DNA of 26,705 bases from Oscillospiraceae bacterium (GCA_017480395.1 JAFVAS010000311.1:1-26705), one strand, 5' to 3'; counted from the stretch's first letter, positions 13,497 to 21,384 are shown. Made by a program: numbers and translations. The notes: a model not told the origin generated them from the letters alone.

Positions 13497-14066
13497 TTAC
13501 GCCTGCTTTTCCGCCGTATAGGTCCCCGCCGGGGATGCAATCACTTTTTCACAGATCGCGGCCATCTCCTCCGGGCTCTCCTGCATCCCGGATCGGAACC
13601 ATTCCGTCAGCACGCTGAGAAAGGCCCCCTCGCTGGCCGCCCGGGTGTAGTGCTCCTCGGTGGAGCTGACCGGATAGACCGCCTCCAGTATGATCCCATC
13701 ACTCAGCCGCAGGTTTGCCTTCTGGTAGATTTCAAAATATTCCCTGTTCTCCCGGATCGTCTGAAAGAAACTGACGTACCACGCCCGCCGGTCCGTCAGG
13801 AAGCGCTCGCTGGTCAGGGATGTCCGCAGCTGCTCGAACAGGTGCTGGCAGAGATCCGCCACCAGAGCCTCCTTGGACTCATAGTTTCGGTAAAAGGCCA
13901 GCCGGGACACCCCCGCGCGCTTTGCGATCTCCGTAATGGTGATCCGCTCAAAGTTCTCCTGGTTCATGAGCTTGAACATGGCGGTGCGCAGGCACTCCCG
14001 GGTGACGCGGTTTGACTCCTCATTGGAAAGTCTCAGAATTTCCATGTTTTCCAGTTCTGTTTTCAT
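13497..14066 (-). CDS. TetR-family transcriptional regulator upstream of cls
   Basis: A 189-residue protein with a clear TetR DNA-binding domain: TRECLRTAMFKLMNQENFE, then ITITEIAKRAGVSRLAFY (near residues 42-59) and YRNYESKEALVADL. The C-terminal half is helical; the block ENREYFEIYQKANL resembles the clostridial TetR group with a tyrosine-rich second domain. It precedes cls by 17 bases in the same direction and is divergent from the HdeD-like gene, so it could control both sides. The ribosome site before the ATG at 14066 is weak (GGGGTGA); a second ATG seven codons in (after a GGAA) is possible. Confidence 0.9.
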   Translation of the reverse strand: MKTELENMEILRLSNEESNRVTRECLRTAMFKLMNQENFERITITEIAKRAGVSRLAFYRNYESKEALVADLCQHLFEQLRTSLTSERFLTDRRAWYVSFFQTIRENREYFEIYQKANLRLSDGIILEAVYPVSSTEEHYTRAASEGAFLSVLTEWFRSGMQESPEEMAAICEKVIASPAGTYTAEKQA

Positions 14067-14127
14067 AGTTCACCCCAACGCGACGTTACAAATTCCTCTC
14101 GATCTGTTAAGGCCGGAGGCAGATATC

Positions 14128-14157
14128 TTGACAGACGATACATTCACGTCGTACAAT
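14128..14157 (+). promoter_or_regulatory. Promoter of the HdeD-like/esterase operon
   Basis: TTGACA (14128-14133), 18 bases, TACAAT (14152-14157), reading to the gene at 14226. The inverted repeat at 14146-14168 covers its -10 box. Confidence 0.7.
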
Positions 14158-14168
14158 CGATATGACGT
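14146..14168. promoter_or_regulatory. Candidate TetR operator (inverted repeat)
   Basis: ACGTCGTA and TATGACGT form 8-base arms with one mismatch, separated by 7 bases. The site spans the -10 box of the plus-strand promoter and lies close to the minus-strand promoter, a suitable place for the TetR protein encoded at 13497-14066. Binding is inferred. Confidence 0.5.
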
Positions 14169-14172
14169 AACA

Positions 14173-14201
14173 AGTGTAACACTCAATCCCACGCTTGTCA
14201 A
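14173..14201 (-). promoter_or_regulatory. Promoter of tetR-cls
   Basis: On the minus strand TTGACA (14201-14196), 17 bases, TACACT (14178-14173). The -10 box lies within a small palindrome AGTGT-T-ACACT. The transcript would have a leader of about 100 bases before the ATG at 14066. Confidence 0.6.
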
Positions 14202-14225
14202 CTAAAACATCTGGAGGCGAACCAT

Positions 14226-14777
14226 ATGAAATTTGCAAAGATTACAACCATCATCATCGGCGTGTTGATGATCATCTCCGGCCTCGTCTGCCTGTTCTCC
14301 CCGGGACTGACCTACCTGGGGCTGGCCTATGCCATCGGGATCGGCATGATCATGGACGCCGTGGGCCGGATCGTCACCTGGTGGAAATATCGGAAGGTCG
14401 GCCTGTTTGACGGGTGGATGCTGGTCGGGGCCATCCTCTCCCTGGTGTTTGGAATCATCCTGATCGGCGACGCCGCGCTCCAGGTCTCCGTGGGCGTGTT
14501 CATCGCATACATGGCCGCGATCTGGATTCTGATCCACGGCATCATCCATATTGTCCGGGCCGTCAAAATTCATCGGTTCCACAAGGATTGGGACACCGTC
14601 GTCATCGGAAAGCACTGGTGGGTGCTGCTGCTGTTCGGCATCGTGACCGTTCTGTTCGGCGTGCTGAGCGTGATGAATCCCGCCATTATTATGACGGCGG
14701 TGGGCACCTTCATCGGCCTGGGCATCATTGCCGCCGGTGCGAACATGGTCACCGTGGCCCTGTCGCTCCGGGTGTGA
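14226..14777 (+). CDS. HdeD/DUF308-like integral membrane protein
   Basis: A 183-residue hydrophobic protein with about six transmembrane segments and short loops, the size and pattern of the HdeD/DUF308 family. It has the family's repeated three-helix layout, with ITTIIIGVLMIISGLVCLF at the start of the first half and HWWVLLLFGIVTVLFGVLSV at the start of the second, each followed by a loop with Asn/Pro and a Gly-rich helix. HdeD is tied to acid resistance in E. coli, but most members have no known role. GGAGG lies 8 bases before the ATG. It is first in a likely operon with the esterase fusion and is divergent from tetR-cls, so a role in the cell envelope is plausible; nothing in the sequence shows the substrate or partner. 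Confidence 0.8.
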   Translation: MKFAKITTIIIGVLMIISGLVCLFSPGLTYLGLAYAIGIGMIMDAVGRIVTWWKYRKVGLFDGWMLVGAILSLVFGIILIGDAALQVSVGVFIAYMAAIWILIHGIIHIVRAVKIHRFHKDWDTVVIGKHWWVLLLFGIVTVLFGVLSVMNPAIIMTAVGTFIGLGIIAAGANMVTVALSLRV

Positions 14778-14828
14778 CAGGCAGCCGTTCTAACTTCCAT
14801 TTACATTTAATTAAAGGAGGCATATATC

Positions 14829-16712
14829 ATGGCATTTGAGCAACTGGGAAAGACGCTGAAGCAGCTGGGCAAGAGCACAAAATCCGGCGCCGAGCGGGTG
14901 GTCGGGGTCTACTCCATCCAGACCAAGCTGAACGACGAGAAGAAAAAGCTGAACAAGCTGTTTCAGAAGGTCGGCAAGGCGTATTATGAGCAGGCGGCCG
15001 ACGCCCCCGACGCCGGCTTTGCCGAGGATTTTGCGGCCATCGCCGCATCCCTGCAAACCATTGACGCCCTGAACGATCAGCTTCGCCAGGTCAAGGCCGT
15101 GCGCGCCTGCCCGGAGTGCGGCCGGGCGGCCTCTGCGGGGGAGAATTTCTGCCCCGCCTGCGGCACGAAGCTGCCGGTGCCCGCCGTTGACGAGCCGGAG
15201 CCCGAGGCGGCCCAGGACAGGGCCCCCGCAGCCGAGCCGGCGGCCGCGGCGGAGCTGATCGCATCCACCACCTATGGCCAGGTGCAGGGTGTTGCGGAAA
15301 ACGGCTATGTGGCCTTTAAGGGCATCCCCTTTGCCAAGCCGCCCGTGGGTGCGCTGCGCTTCAAGCCGCCGGTAGACCCGGAGGGCTGGGAGGGCGTCCG
15401 CGTCTGCGACACCTACGGCCCCATTGAGCCCCGCCCGGTCTCCTCCGTCGGCGGCGTGGTGGGCGGCAGCTCAGACATCCCCTGCTCCGAGGACTGCCTG
15501 TATCTGAACGTCTATACCCCGGCGGTGGACGGCAAAAAACGCCCCGTGCTGTTCAACATCCACGGCGGCGCCTTCCAGACCGGCGACCACTCCCTGAACT
15601 CCGACCCGGCGGGAACCACCGCCATGGACTGCATTCTGGTCACCGCCAGCTACCGCCTGGGTGTGCTGGGCTTTTTGCAGCTCGACCGCTATCTGGGGGA
15701 GGAATACATCCAGTCCGGAAACAGCGGTATGCTGGACATCATCAAGGCGCTGGAATGGGTTCACGCCAATATCGAGCACTTCGGCGGCGACCCGGAGAAG
15801 GTCACGGTGGCGGGACAGTCCGCCGGGGCCAAGATGGCCAGCGCCCTGCTCTGCACCCCGAAGGCCAAGGGCCTGTTCAGCGCCGTCATGATGGACAGCG
15901 GTGCCACCAGCGCCATCCGGGACATCCACACGGCCCAGGAGATCGCCGAGCGGTTCGCCTCCGCCTATGGCCTGACCAAGGAAAACGCCCGGGAGAAGCT
16001 GCTGGATGCCCCCTGGGAGACGCTGATGGAGCACCAGGGCGTGCTGTTCGCCGGGCCGTCCCTCCAGAATCTCGGCCCCGTCTTTGACGGAATCAACTTC
16101 GAGGGCGAGGATGCGCTGGAGATCATCCGCTCCGGCAAGGCCAACTATGTCACCATGCTGGGCGGCTACAACCGGGACGAGTATTCCAGCCTCATGGCCT
16201 ACTATCCCATAAAGAGCGTGGACGACCTGGTGGGCTTCTTCGGCCGGAACACCCCCTATATCATGACCGTACTCGAAAAGTACCATATCGAGGGCGACAT
16301 GGATCGGCTGGTCGCCATCGTCTCCCGGTACTTCTACGGCTTCCCCTGCATCGACATGTTCGACGCCTTTGCCCAGGCGGATCAGGGCAACAAGATGTAC
16401 CTCTACCGCTTTGACTGGGACTGCGGCGGCAACGGCGCGGGCCACACCCTCTGCTCCGGCATCGCCACGGGCTGCACCGCGGTGATGGATCCGCGGGTCA
16501 CCAGCTATCCTGACTACGACGTGGTGTATCAGCAGACGGCGGCCATGTGGAACGCGTTCATCCAAACGCAGAATCCCAACGTCCCCGAGCTGCCGGAGTG
16601 GGAGCCCTATCAGAAGGACACCCGCCTGGCCATGTTTATCGACAAGGAGAGCCATGTGGGCGAGATCGAACACACCGACCCCAACATCTCCACCCAGACG
16701 CTGCGGCTCTGA
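14829..16712 (+). CDS. Type-B carboxylesterase fused to an N-terminal helical zinc-ribbon domain
   Basis: A 627-residue two-part protein. Residues 1-92 are charged and helical (KLNDEKKKLNKLFQKVGKAY), then a zinc ribbon CPEC-x10-CPAC (Cys94, 97, 108, 111) and an Ala/Pro/Glu-rich linker to about 142. Residues 143-627 are a carboxylesterase: KGIPFAKPPVG, EDCLYLNVYTP, oxyanion HGGAF (245-249) and the nucleophile elbow GQSAG with Ser331. Likely remaining triad members are Glu451 (NRDEYSS) and His539 (GAGHTLCSG). No signal peptide is seen, so it should act in the cytoplasm on an unknown ester. Helical zinc-ribbon modules are common as separate small Firmicute proteins; fusion to an esterase is unusual. 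AAAGGAGG lies 8 bases before the ATG; the gene is 51 bases after the HdeD-like gene. Confidence 0.92.
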   Translation: MAFEQLGKTLKQLGKSTKSGAERVVGVYSIQTKLNDEKKKLNKLFQKVGKAYYEQAADAPDAGFAEDFAAIAASLQTIDALNDQLRQVKAVRACPECGRAASAGENFCPACGTKLPVPAVDEPEPEAAQDRAPAAEPAAAAELIASTTYGQVQGVAENGYVAFKGIPFAKPPVGALRFKPPVDPEGWEGVRVCDTYGPIEPRPVSSVGGVVGGSSDIPCSEDCLYLNVYTPAVDGKKRPVLFNIHGGAFQTGDHSLNSDPAGTTAMDCILVTASYRLGVLGFLQLDRYLGEEYIQSGNSGMLDIIKALEWVHANIEHFGGDPEKVTVAGQSAGAKMASALLCTPKAKGLFSAVMMDSGATSAIRDIHTAQEIAERFASAYGLTKENAREKLLDAPWETLMEHQGVLFAGPSLQNLGPVFDGINFEGEDALEIIRSGKANYVTMLGGYNRDEYSSLMAYYPIKSVDDLVGFFGRNTPYIMTVLEKYHIEGDMDRLVAIVSRYFYGFPCIDMFDAFAQADQGNKMYLYRFDWDCGGNGAGHTLCSGIATGCTAVMDPRVTSYPDYDVVYQQTAAMWNAFIQTQNPNVPELPEWEPYQKDTRLAMFIDKESHVGEIEHTDPNISTQTLRL

Positions 16713-16728
16713 TCGATACCATCAAACC

Positions 16729-16763
16729 GTGCGCTTCAGGGCGAAAAACGCCCTGGAGCGCAC
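16729..16763 (+). promoter_or_regulatory. Intercistronic hairpin before the AEC transporter gene
   Basis: A 15-base stem with one G-U pair (16729-16743 with 16749-16763, starting GTGCGCT) and an AAAAA loop. No T run follows (GTTCACT), so transcription probably continues into the transporter gene 21 bases later. It may trim or protect the message. Confidence 0.6.
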
Positions 16764-16784
16764 GTTCACTATGGAGGAATTTCC

Positions 16785-17699
16785 ATGTCCACTTCTTTGA
16801 TTTTACTGCAGCAGGTGCTGATCATGTTTCTGCTGGCCGCCGTGGGCTTTCTGGCCTTCCGCGCCGGGAAGATCACCAACGAGGGCGCGAAAACCATCGG
16901 AAATCTGCTGATCTATGTGTCCCTTCCGGCGGTCATTGTCAAGGGCTTTCTGGTGGAGCGCACCCCCCAGCGGCTCACCGGGCTGCTGGTCAGCATGCTG
17001 GTGTGCGCCGCCGTGCTGGGGCTGTGTGTGCTGATCTCGCGGCTTCTCTTTCGAAAGGACCCCATCGCCGCCTTTGGCTCCGCCTTCTCCAACCCCGGCT
17101 TTTTCGGCATCCCGCTGATCACCGCCGTGCTGGATGACAGCGCGGTCTTCTATGTGGCTCCGTTCATCGCGTTTCTGAACCTGCTCCAGTGGAGCTATGG
17201 GGTCTCCCTGCTCACCGGGGAGAAGGCCGGACTGAAGCCGAAATCCGTGTTCACCGCCCCCTTTATGATCGCCATTCTGGCGGGCCTGGTGCTGTTCTTC
17301 ACGCAGCTTCCGCTGCCCACGATCCTCACCAAGACCCTGGACGCCTGCGCCGGGCTGAACACGCCGCTGGCCATGTTCTCCGTGGGGATCTATCTGGCCC
17401 AGTGTCGGTTCGGTCACATGCTGAAAAACGGGAAGGTTTATGCGGTGTCTGCGGTGCGGCTGGTGCTGATCCCCCTCGCCGCCCTGCTGCTCATGACGGC
17501 GGTTCCCGGCATCCACCCGGACATCCGCCTGTCGGTTCTGATCGCTGTGGCCTGCCCGGTGGGCTCCAACCTGGCGGTGTACGCCCAGCTCCACGACAAG
17601 GACTACACCTACGCCGTGGAGACCGTGGCCGTGTCCACGCTGCTGAGCATCGTGTCCATTCCGCTGATCGTTCAGGCGGCAAGCCTTCTGTGGGGATAA
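16785..17699 (+). CDS. AEC-family (auxin efflux carrier-like) permease
   Basis: A 304-residue membrane protein with about ten helices in two five-helix repeats. The family pattern is evident: QQVLIMFLLAAVGFLAFRAG and ITNEGAKTIGNLLIYVSLPA at the start, GSAFSNPGFFGIPLI in the fourth helix, NTPLAMFSVGIYLA in the second half and ACPVGSNLAVYA in the ninth helix. Bacterial members move organic acids such as malate or lactate; substrate is not readable here. GGAGG lies 7 bases before the ATG. It follows the esterase fusion after a 72-base gap with a hairpin, so it could export or import the acid or alcohol the esterase releases; this is inference. Confidence 0.92.
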   Translation: MSTSLILLQQVLIMFLLAAVGFLAFRAGKITNEGAKTIGNLLIYVSLPAVIVKGFLVERTPQRLTGLLVSMLVCAAVLGLCVLISRLLFRKDPIAAFGSAFSNPGFFGIPLITAVLDDSAVFYVAPFIAFLNLLQWSYGVSLLTGEKAGLKPKSVFTAPFMIAILAGLVLFFTQLPLPTILTKTLDACAGLNTPLAMFSVGIYLAQCRFGHMLKNGKVYAVSAVRLVLIPLAALLLMTAVPGIHPDIRLSVLIAVACPVGSNLAVYAQLHDKDYTYAVETVAVSTLLSIVSIPLIVQAASLLWG

Positions 17700-17790
17700 C
17701 CAAAATACTGCGGCGGAGACGGTTCCGTCCGGTTTCCCCCTCTGTCGAAGACGATCTGTCCCCATCCTGCCACCCCACGGCAGACCAACA

Positions 17791-17827
17791 AAGCCCCTGA
17801 TCCCTGCAATGCAGGGATCAGGGGCTT
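17791..17827. terminator. Bidirectional terminator-like hairpin between convergent genes
   Basis: An 18-base perfect inverted repeat (AAGCCCCTGATCCCTGCA, 17791-17808, and its complement 17810-17827). It lies between the AEC gene and the convergent CoA-transferase gene. T runs are short on both sides (TTTGTT on the minus strand), so efficiency is uncertain. The stretch 17700-17790 holds nothing else I can identify. Confidence 0.7.
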
Positions 17828-17880
17828 CGCTTCGTCAACATGGGATCGCCCGCAGCATCGTCCCGTGGCCTCGGCCAGCC

Positions 17881-19173
17881 TCAGGAGAGAATGCCGTACT
17901 GATAGGCCTCGGCGCGCAGCTGCTCCCGGAAGTCGGGATGGGCGATGGAAATCAGGGCCTCCGCCCGCTCCCGGATGGAGCGGCCCCGCAGCTCCGCCAC
18001 GCCGTACTCGGTGATGATGGTGTCGGCCAGATTGCGGGAGATGGAGACGGCGGCGCCGGGGGTGAGGATGCTCTTGATCTTGGAGATCCTTCCCCCCTTG
18101 GCGGTGGAGGTGAAGGCCACGATCCCCCGTCCGCCCCGGGAGTGCATCGCGCCATAGGCGTAGTCCGCCGCGCCGCCGGTGCCGGAGAACTGCACAGGGC
18201 CAATGGACTCGGAGCAGATCTGCCCGGTGATGTCGATCTCCATGGCGGTGTTGATGGAGATCATGTGGTCGTTCTGGGAGATGACAAAGGGGTCGTTGCC
18301 ATAATGGCAGGAGACCAGGCGGCAGTTGGGGTCGGTGGCCACCGTCTCATAGAGCTGCTCGTCCCCCAGGCAGAAGGTGGCGATGTGCTGGAAGCGGTTG
18401 AGGTTTTTCTTTCGACCGGTGACATTGCCGTTTTTGATGAGGTCGGCCATGGTGGAGGTAAACACCTCCGTGTGGATGCCCAGGTCGTTCTTGTCCCGCA
18501 GAAAGCCCCCCACCGCGTCGGGCAGGCCGCCGATGCCCAGCTGGATGCAGTCGCCGTCGTGGATCAGGTCGGCGATGTAACGACCGATCTTCTGGTCCAT
18601 CTCGGTGGGGACGCTGCGGGGAATGGTGAAGATGGGCTTGGGCGAGAGGAAGAAGCCCGTCACCCGGCTCAGAGGGATCTCCAGCCCGCCCTTCACCCGC
18701 TTGAAGTTGGGGTTGACCTCCAGGATCACCTTGTCCGCGCAGGCGAAGGCCTCCTTCTCAAACATCTTGCAGTAGGGGATCTGGAAGGAGGCGTCCTCCA
18801 TATCCGTCACCTGGGCGACGAAGACGTTGTTGGGCTTGTAGGATACCCGCTCCGCCATGTAGTTGTGCAGGTCCGAGGGGATGTAAGACGCGATGCCCAG
18901 GGCGTGGCCCTCCCGCATGTTCTTGGCGTAGAAGTGTCCCACCGTCAGCACATGGCCCTTCGTGGCCGGATCTCGCAGGTACTCATACTCGTTGTCCTTG
19001 CTCTTGACGACGGTGACGTCGTGGAGCTCCGGGACAATTTTGATCAGGTCAGTCAAAAAGGCCGTCGGCTCGGTGGCCACGCCGGAGACGGCGATGGTAT
19101 CCCCCGATTCGATGAGGGCCAGGCACTCGTCCAGGGTGCGTTTTTTCATTTCATAGACATCTTGATACCGCAT
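17881..19173 (-). CDS. Acetyl-CoA hydrolase/transferase-family CoA-transferase (4-hydroxybutyrate/butyrate type)
   Basis: A 430-residue protein of the family I CoA-transferases that includes 4-hydroxybutyrate CoA-transferase and butyryl-CoA:acetate CoA-transferase. Key blocks: LGIGGLPDAV (near 212-221), LGIHTEVFTS with the expected catalytic Glu236, NTAMEIDITGQICSE, and GGAADYAYGAMHSRGGRGIVA near residue 350. It would move CoA between acetyl-CoA and another carboxylate, in the cytoplasm. Start at 19173 has GGAGG 7 bases away and begins MRYQDVYEMK; longer frames cross the promoter. It is divergent from a lysR gene and next to a ring-cleaving-type crotonase, so it may activate the acid formed there. 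The true CoA acceptor is unknown. Confidence 0.9.
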   Translation of the reverse strand: MRYQDVYEMKKRTLDECLALIESGDTIAVSGVATEPTAFLTDLIKIVPELHDVTVVKSKDNEYEYLRDPATKGHVLTVGHFYAKNMREGHALGIASYIPSDLHNYMAERVSYKPNNVFVAQVTDMEDASFQIPYCKMFEKEAFACADKVILEVNPNFKRVKGGLEIPLSRVTGFFLSPKPIFTIPRSVPTEMDQKIGRYIADLIHDGDCIQLGIGGLPDAVGGFLRDKNDLGIHTEVFTSTMADLIKNGNVTGRKKNLNRFQHIATFCLGDEQLYETVATDPNCRLVSCHYGNDPFVISQNDHMISINTAMEIDITGQICSESIGPVQFSGTGGAADYAYGAMHSRGGRGIVAFTSTAKGGRISKIKSILTPGAAVSISRNLADTIITEYGVAELRGRSIRERAEALISIAHPDFREQLRAEAYQYGILS

Positions 19174-19207
19174 GGCGATTCCTCCGTGTGCATTTGACAT
19201 TATGAAT

Positions 19208-19236
19208 AGAATACCACGTTTCGTTCCAGGAGACAA
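19208..19236 (-). promoter_or_regulatory. Promoter of the CoA-transferase gene
   Basis: On the minus strand TTGTCT (19236-19231), 17 bases, TATTCT (19213-19208), each four of six to consensus. It leads to the ATG at 19173 with a leader of about 30 bases. Confidence 0.5.
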
Positions 19237-19249
19237 ATGCCGATCACAC

Positions 19250-19278
19250 TTGATTTGTTATAGATAAAATGCTATAAT
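19250..19278 (+). promoter_or_regulatory. Promoter of lysR
   Basis: TTGATT (19250-19255), 17 bases, TATAAT (19273-19278). The -10 box is perfect. It lies back to back with the CoA-transferase promoter, as usual for LysR systems. Confidence 0.7.
19258..19277. promoter_or_regulatory. Candidate LysR-binding inverted repeat
   Basis: TTATAG-N8-CTATAA overlaps the lysR -10 box and lies in the divergent region, which fits autoregulation. LysR sites often have T-N11-A with dyad symmetry; TTATAG/CTATAA is only a candidate. Confidence 0.4.
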
Positions 19279-19301
19279 GAAGACAGATAGGAGGCATGAA
19301 A

Positions 19302-20198
19302 ATGACATCTCTGCAAATCACCTATTTTTTAAAAGTGTGCGAGTATATGAGCTTCTCCCGGGCGGCCCAGACCCTGTTCGTCTCCCAGCCCTCGGTCTCC
19401 CGCCAGATTCAGATGCTGGAGCAGGAGCTGGAGGTCAAGCTCTTCGACCGCTCCCGCCGCAACGCCATCCGGCTGACCACCGCCGGGGTGCTCTTTCGGG
19501 ACAGCTTTCTGCGCTCTCGGGAGTCCTTTGATCAGGCCATGGCCGCCGCCCGGGCCCGCCAGAGCGGCGACCTGCTGGAGCTCCGGGTGGGCGTCGGCTA
19601 CGGCTGGGACATGAGCCGCCAGATGCTGGCGTTCCGCCGCCAGATCGCGGAGCACTATCCCAGCGCCCAGCTGACCTTCGAGATGTACTCCTTTCAGGAG
19701 CTCCACGCCCGCCTCCAGCGGGGGAAGCTGGATGTGATGCTGTGCACCCAAACCTGCGTAAAATACTTTGAAAACATCGAGATTTACACCCTTGGCAACA
19801 TGGAGAGCACCATCTACGTCCGCCGGGGCCTGCTGCGCCCGGCGGGGGAGAAGCTGCAGCTCTCCGACTTTCACGACCAGGATCTGCTGGTGCTGCCCGA
19901 GGATGAGTCCCCCATGGCCGGAGAGTTCATTCTGCTCCAGTTCCAGAGCCACCGGGTGCGGCCCAATGTGGTCACGCTGCCCAATCGGGAGAGCATCTAT
20001 CAGGCGCTGCTGATGGGGGACGGGTTCACCGTCTTCGACGATTTCACCTCCTTCGCCGACGACCCCCGGCTGGAAAGCTGCCTGCTGGAGGATCACATCC
20101 CCCTCTGCGCCGTGTGGCGGAAGGGGGACAACAACCCGCTGCTGCGCCTGTTCGGAGAGGTCATGTCGGAGGCGATGGCCCTGGGCCGGGGCAAATGA
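19302..20198 (+). CDS. LysR-family transcriptional regulator
   Basis: A 298-residue regulator with the LysR winged helix at the N-terminus: SLQITYFLKVCEYMSFSRAA, QTLFVSQPSVSRQIQMLEQE and the LEVKLFDRSRR segment, then a coiled linker and an effector-binding domain from about residue 90 (LRVGVGYGWDM). ATG at 19302 is preferred because AGGAGG is 7 bases away; the ATG at 19296 is one base from that site. LysR proteins usually activate the divergent gene and neighbours when a pathway intermediate binds. Here targets would be the CoA-transferase on the left and the crotonase-like gene on the right. The coinducer cannot be inferred. Confidence 0.94.
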   Translation: MTSLQITYFLKVCEYMSFSRAAQTLFVSQPSVSRQIQMLEQELEVKLFDRSRRNAIRLTTAGVLFRDSFLRSRESFDQAMAAARARQSGDLLELRVGVGYGWDMSRQMLAFRRQIAEHYPSAQLTFEMYSFQELHARLQRGKLDVMLCTQTCVKYFENIEIYTLGNMESTIYVRRGLLRPAGEKLQLSDFHDQDLLVLPEDESPMAGEFILLQFQSHRVRPNVVTLPNRESIYQALLMGDGFTVFDDFTSFADDPRLESCLLEDHIPLCAVWRKGDNNPLLRLFGEVMSEAMALGRGK

Positions 20199-20239
20199 AT
20201 TCTTTTTATCCTTTCGGTAAAAAATTTTTCTCGAATCCA

Positions 20240-20268
20240 TTGACTTTATACGCTATCTTTGATAACAT
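20240..20268 (+). promoter_or_regulatory. Promoter of the crotonase-like gene
   Basis: TTGACT (20240-20245), 17 bases, TAACAT (20263-20268), about 50 bases before the ATG at 20320. The -35 box matches at five of six positions, the -10 box at four. A TATC-TTT-GATA repeat lies at its downstream half. Confidence 0.55.
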
Positions 20269-20319
20269 GGGCCTACGGCCACATTTGGCAAACTGCTTTA
20301 CAAATTGGAGGTAATCGAT

Positions 20320-21342
20320 ATGGCACCCTTAGCTGATTACGCGAAATTGCCCGAGCTGGAGGAGTACGGCGCATGGTTCAAGGACTTTGCCGACCTGTAC
20401 CGTGAGGACGGCATTCTGCAGGTCACCTGGAAGACCAAGGATCTGCCCATGCACCACTCCGGCATGTCCCACCGGGCCATCTCCCAGCTGGTCCGCATGC
20501 TGAGCATGGACTGGAAGAATGAGATCATCATCTTCACCCACCTGGGCGACAGCTGGATGATCGAGTCCGACCCCGAGGGCTGGGAGACCTACTCCGAGCT
20601 GCCCACCCAGCGCTTCCAGCACCAGTACTTTGACGACACCAACCTGATCAAGAACATGGTGTTCGATCTGGACGTCCCCACCATCGGCGCCGTCCCCGGC
20701 CCCGGCTTCCACTGGGATACCGCCTTCATGAGCGACATCACCATCGTCTCCGAGGACACCTGGATCGAGACCCCCCATGCCCACGGCGGCCTGGTGCCCG
20801 GTGACGGCATGGGCCTGATGATGCAGCACTATTTTGGCACCAAGCGCGGCAACTACTACATGATGACCACCCGCCAGGTCACCGGCCAGCAGCTGGTGGA
20901 CTGGGGTATGGCCTCTGAGGTTGTGGCCAAGGATCAGGTCATGCCCCGCGCCTGGGAGATCGCCCGGATGTGGAAGAAGATGTCCTACGAGAACCGCTGC
21001 ATCATGTCCAACCTGGCCAAGCGGCCGCTGAAGAACCTGCTGATGGACAGCCTGAAGCTGCACACCGTCTCCGAGCAGTACGCCTCTCTGCTCCGCGTCG
21101 CCGCCGGTGACCTGGGCGACGAGAACTCCGCCCAGCAGGACGAGAAGTACATCTCCCGCACCAACGCGTGGCGCTACACCTACCCCTACATGCAGCAGCC
21201 CATGACCCGGGAGACCTGGCAGACCTTCCGCACCGCGCCCATCGAGTGGTTCAAGAAGGTGGAGCGTGGCGAGGAGGTCAACCCCCACGGCCACAACGAG
21301 GACCCCGGCTACTACAAGCCCTATCGTCCCACCAAGGCTTAA
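20320..21342 (+). CDS. Crotonase-fold hydrolase related to 6-oxocamphor hydrolase
   Basis: A 340-residue member of the enoyl-CoA hydratase superfamily. Residues 20-245 follow 6-oxocamphor hydrolase (OCH) rather than hydratases: MSDITIVSED, TPHAHGGLVPGDG and GTKRGNYYMMTTRQVTGQ correspond to the OCH blocks MSDIVLAAE, GPHFPSGIVPGDG and GSNRGRYFLLTGQ as I remember them. The OCH catalytic pair His145 and Asp154 matches His153 and Asp162 with the same spacing; His51 and His131 may also match active-site histidines. OCH splits cyclic beta-diketones by C-C hydrolysis without CoA. About 95 C-terminal residues rich in Tyr and Trp are extra. GGAGG lies 8 bases before the ATG; an in-frame ATG five codons earlier is rejected. 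Alternative: another crotonase reaction. Confidence 0.85.
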   Translation: MAPLADYAKLPELEEYGAWFKDFADLYREDGILQVTWKTKDLPMHHSGMSHRAISQLVRMLSMDWKNEIIIFTHLGDSWMIESDPEGWETYSELPTQRFQHQYFDDTNLIKNMVFDLDVPTIGAVPGPGFHWDTAFMSDITIVSEDTWIETPHAHGGLVPGDGMGLMMQHYFGTKRGNYYMMTTRQVTGQQLVDWGMASEVVAKDQVMPRAWEIARMWKKMSYENRCIMSNLAKRPLKNLLMDSLKLHTVSEQYASLLRVAAGDLGDENSAQQDEKYISRTNAWRYTYPYMQQPMTRETWQTFRTAPIEWFKKVERGEEVNPHGHNEDPGYYKPYRPTKA

Positions 21343-21384
21343 TCCACCGGCCGAGGGGCTTGCCCCCTCCCGGCTTCAAGAGAG

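Noticed and set aside
17791..17827. Possible mobile-element terminal repeat
   Set aside because: A single 18-bp palindrome between convergent genes is better explained as a terminator.
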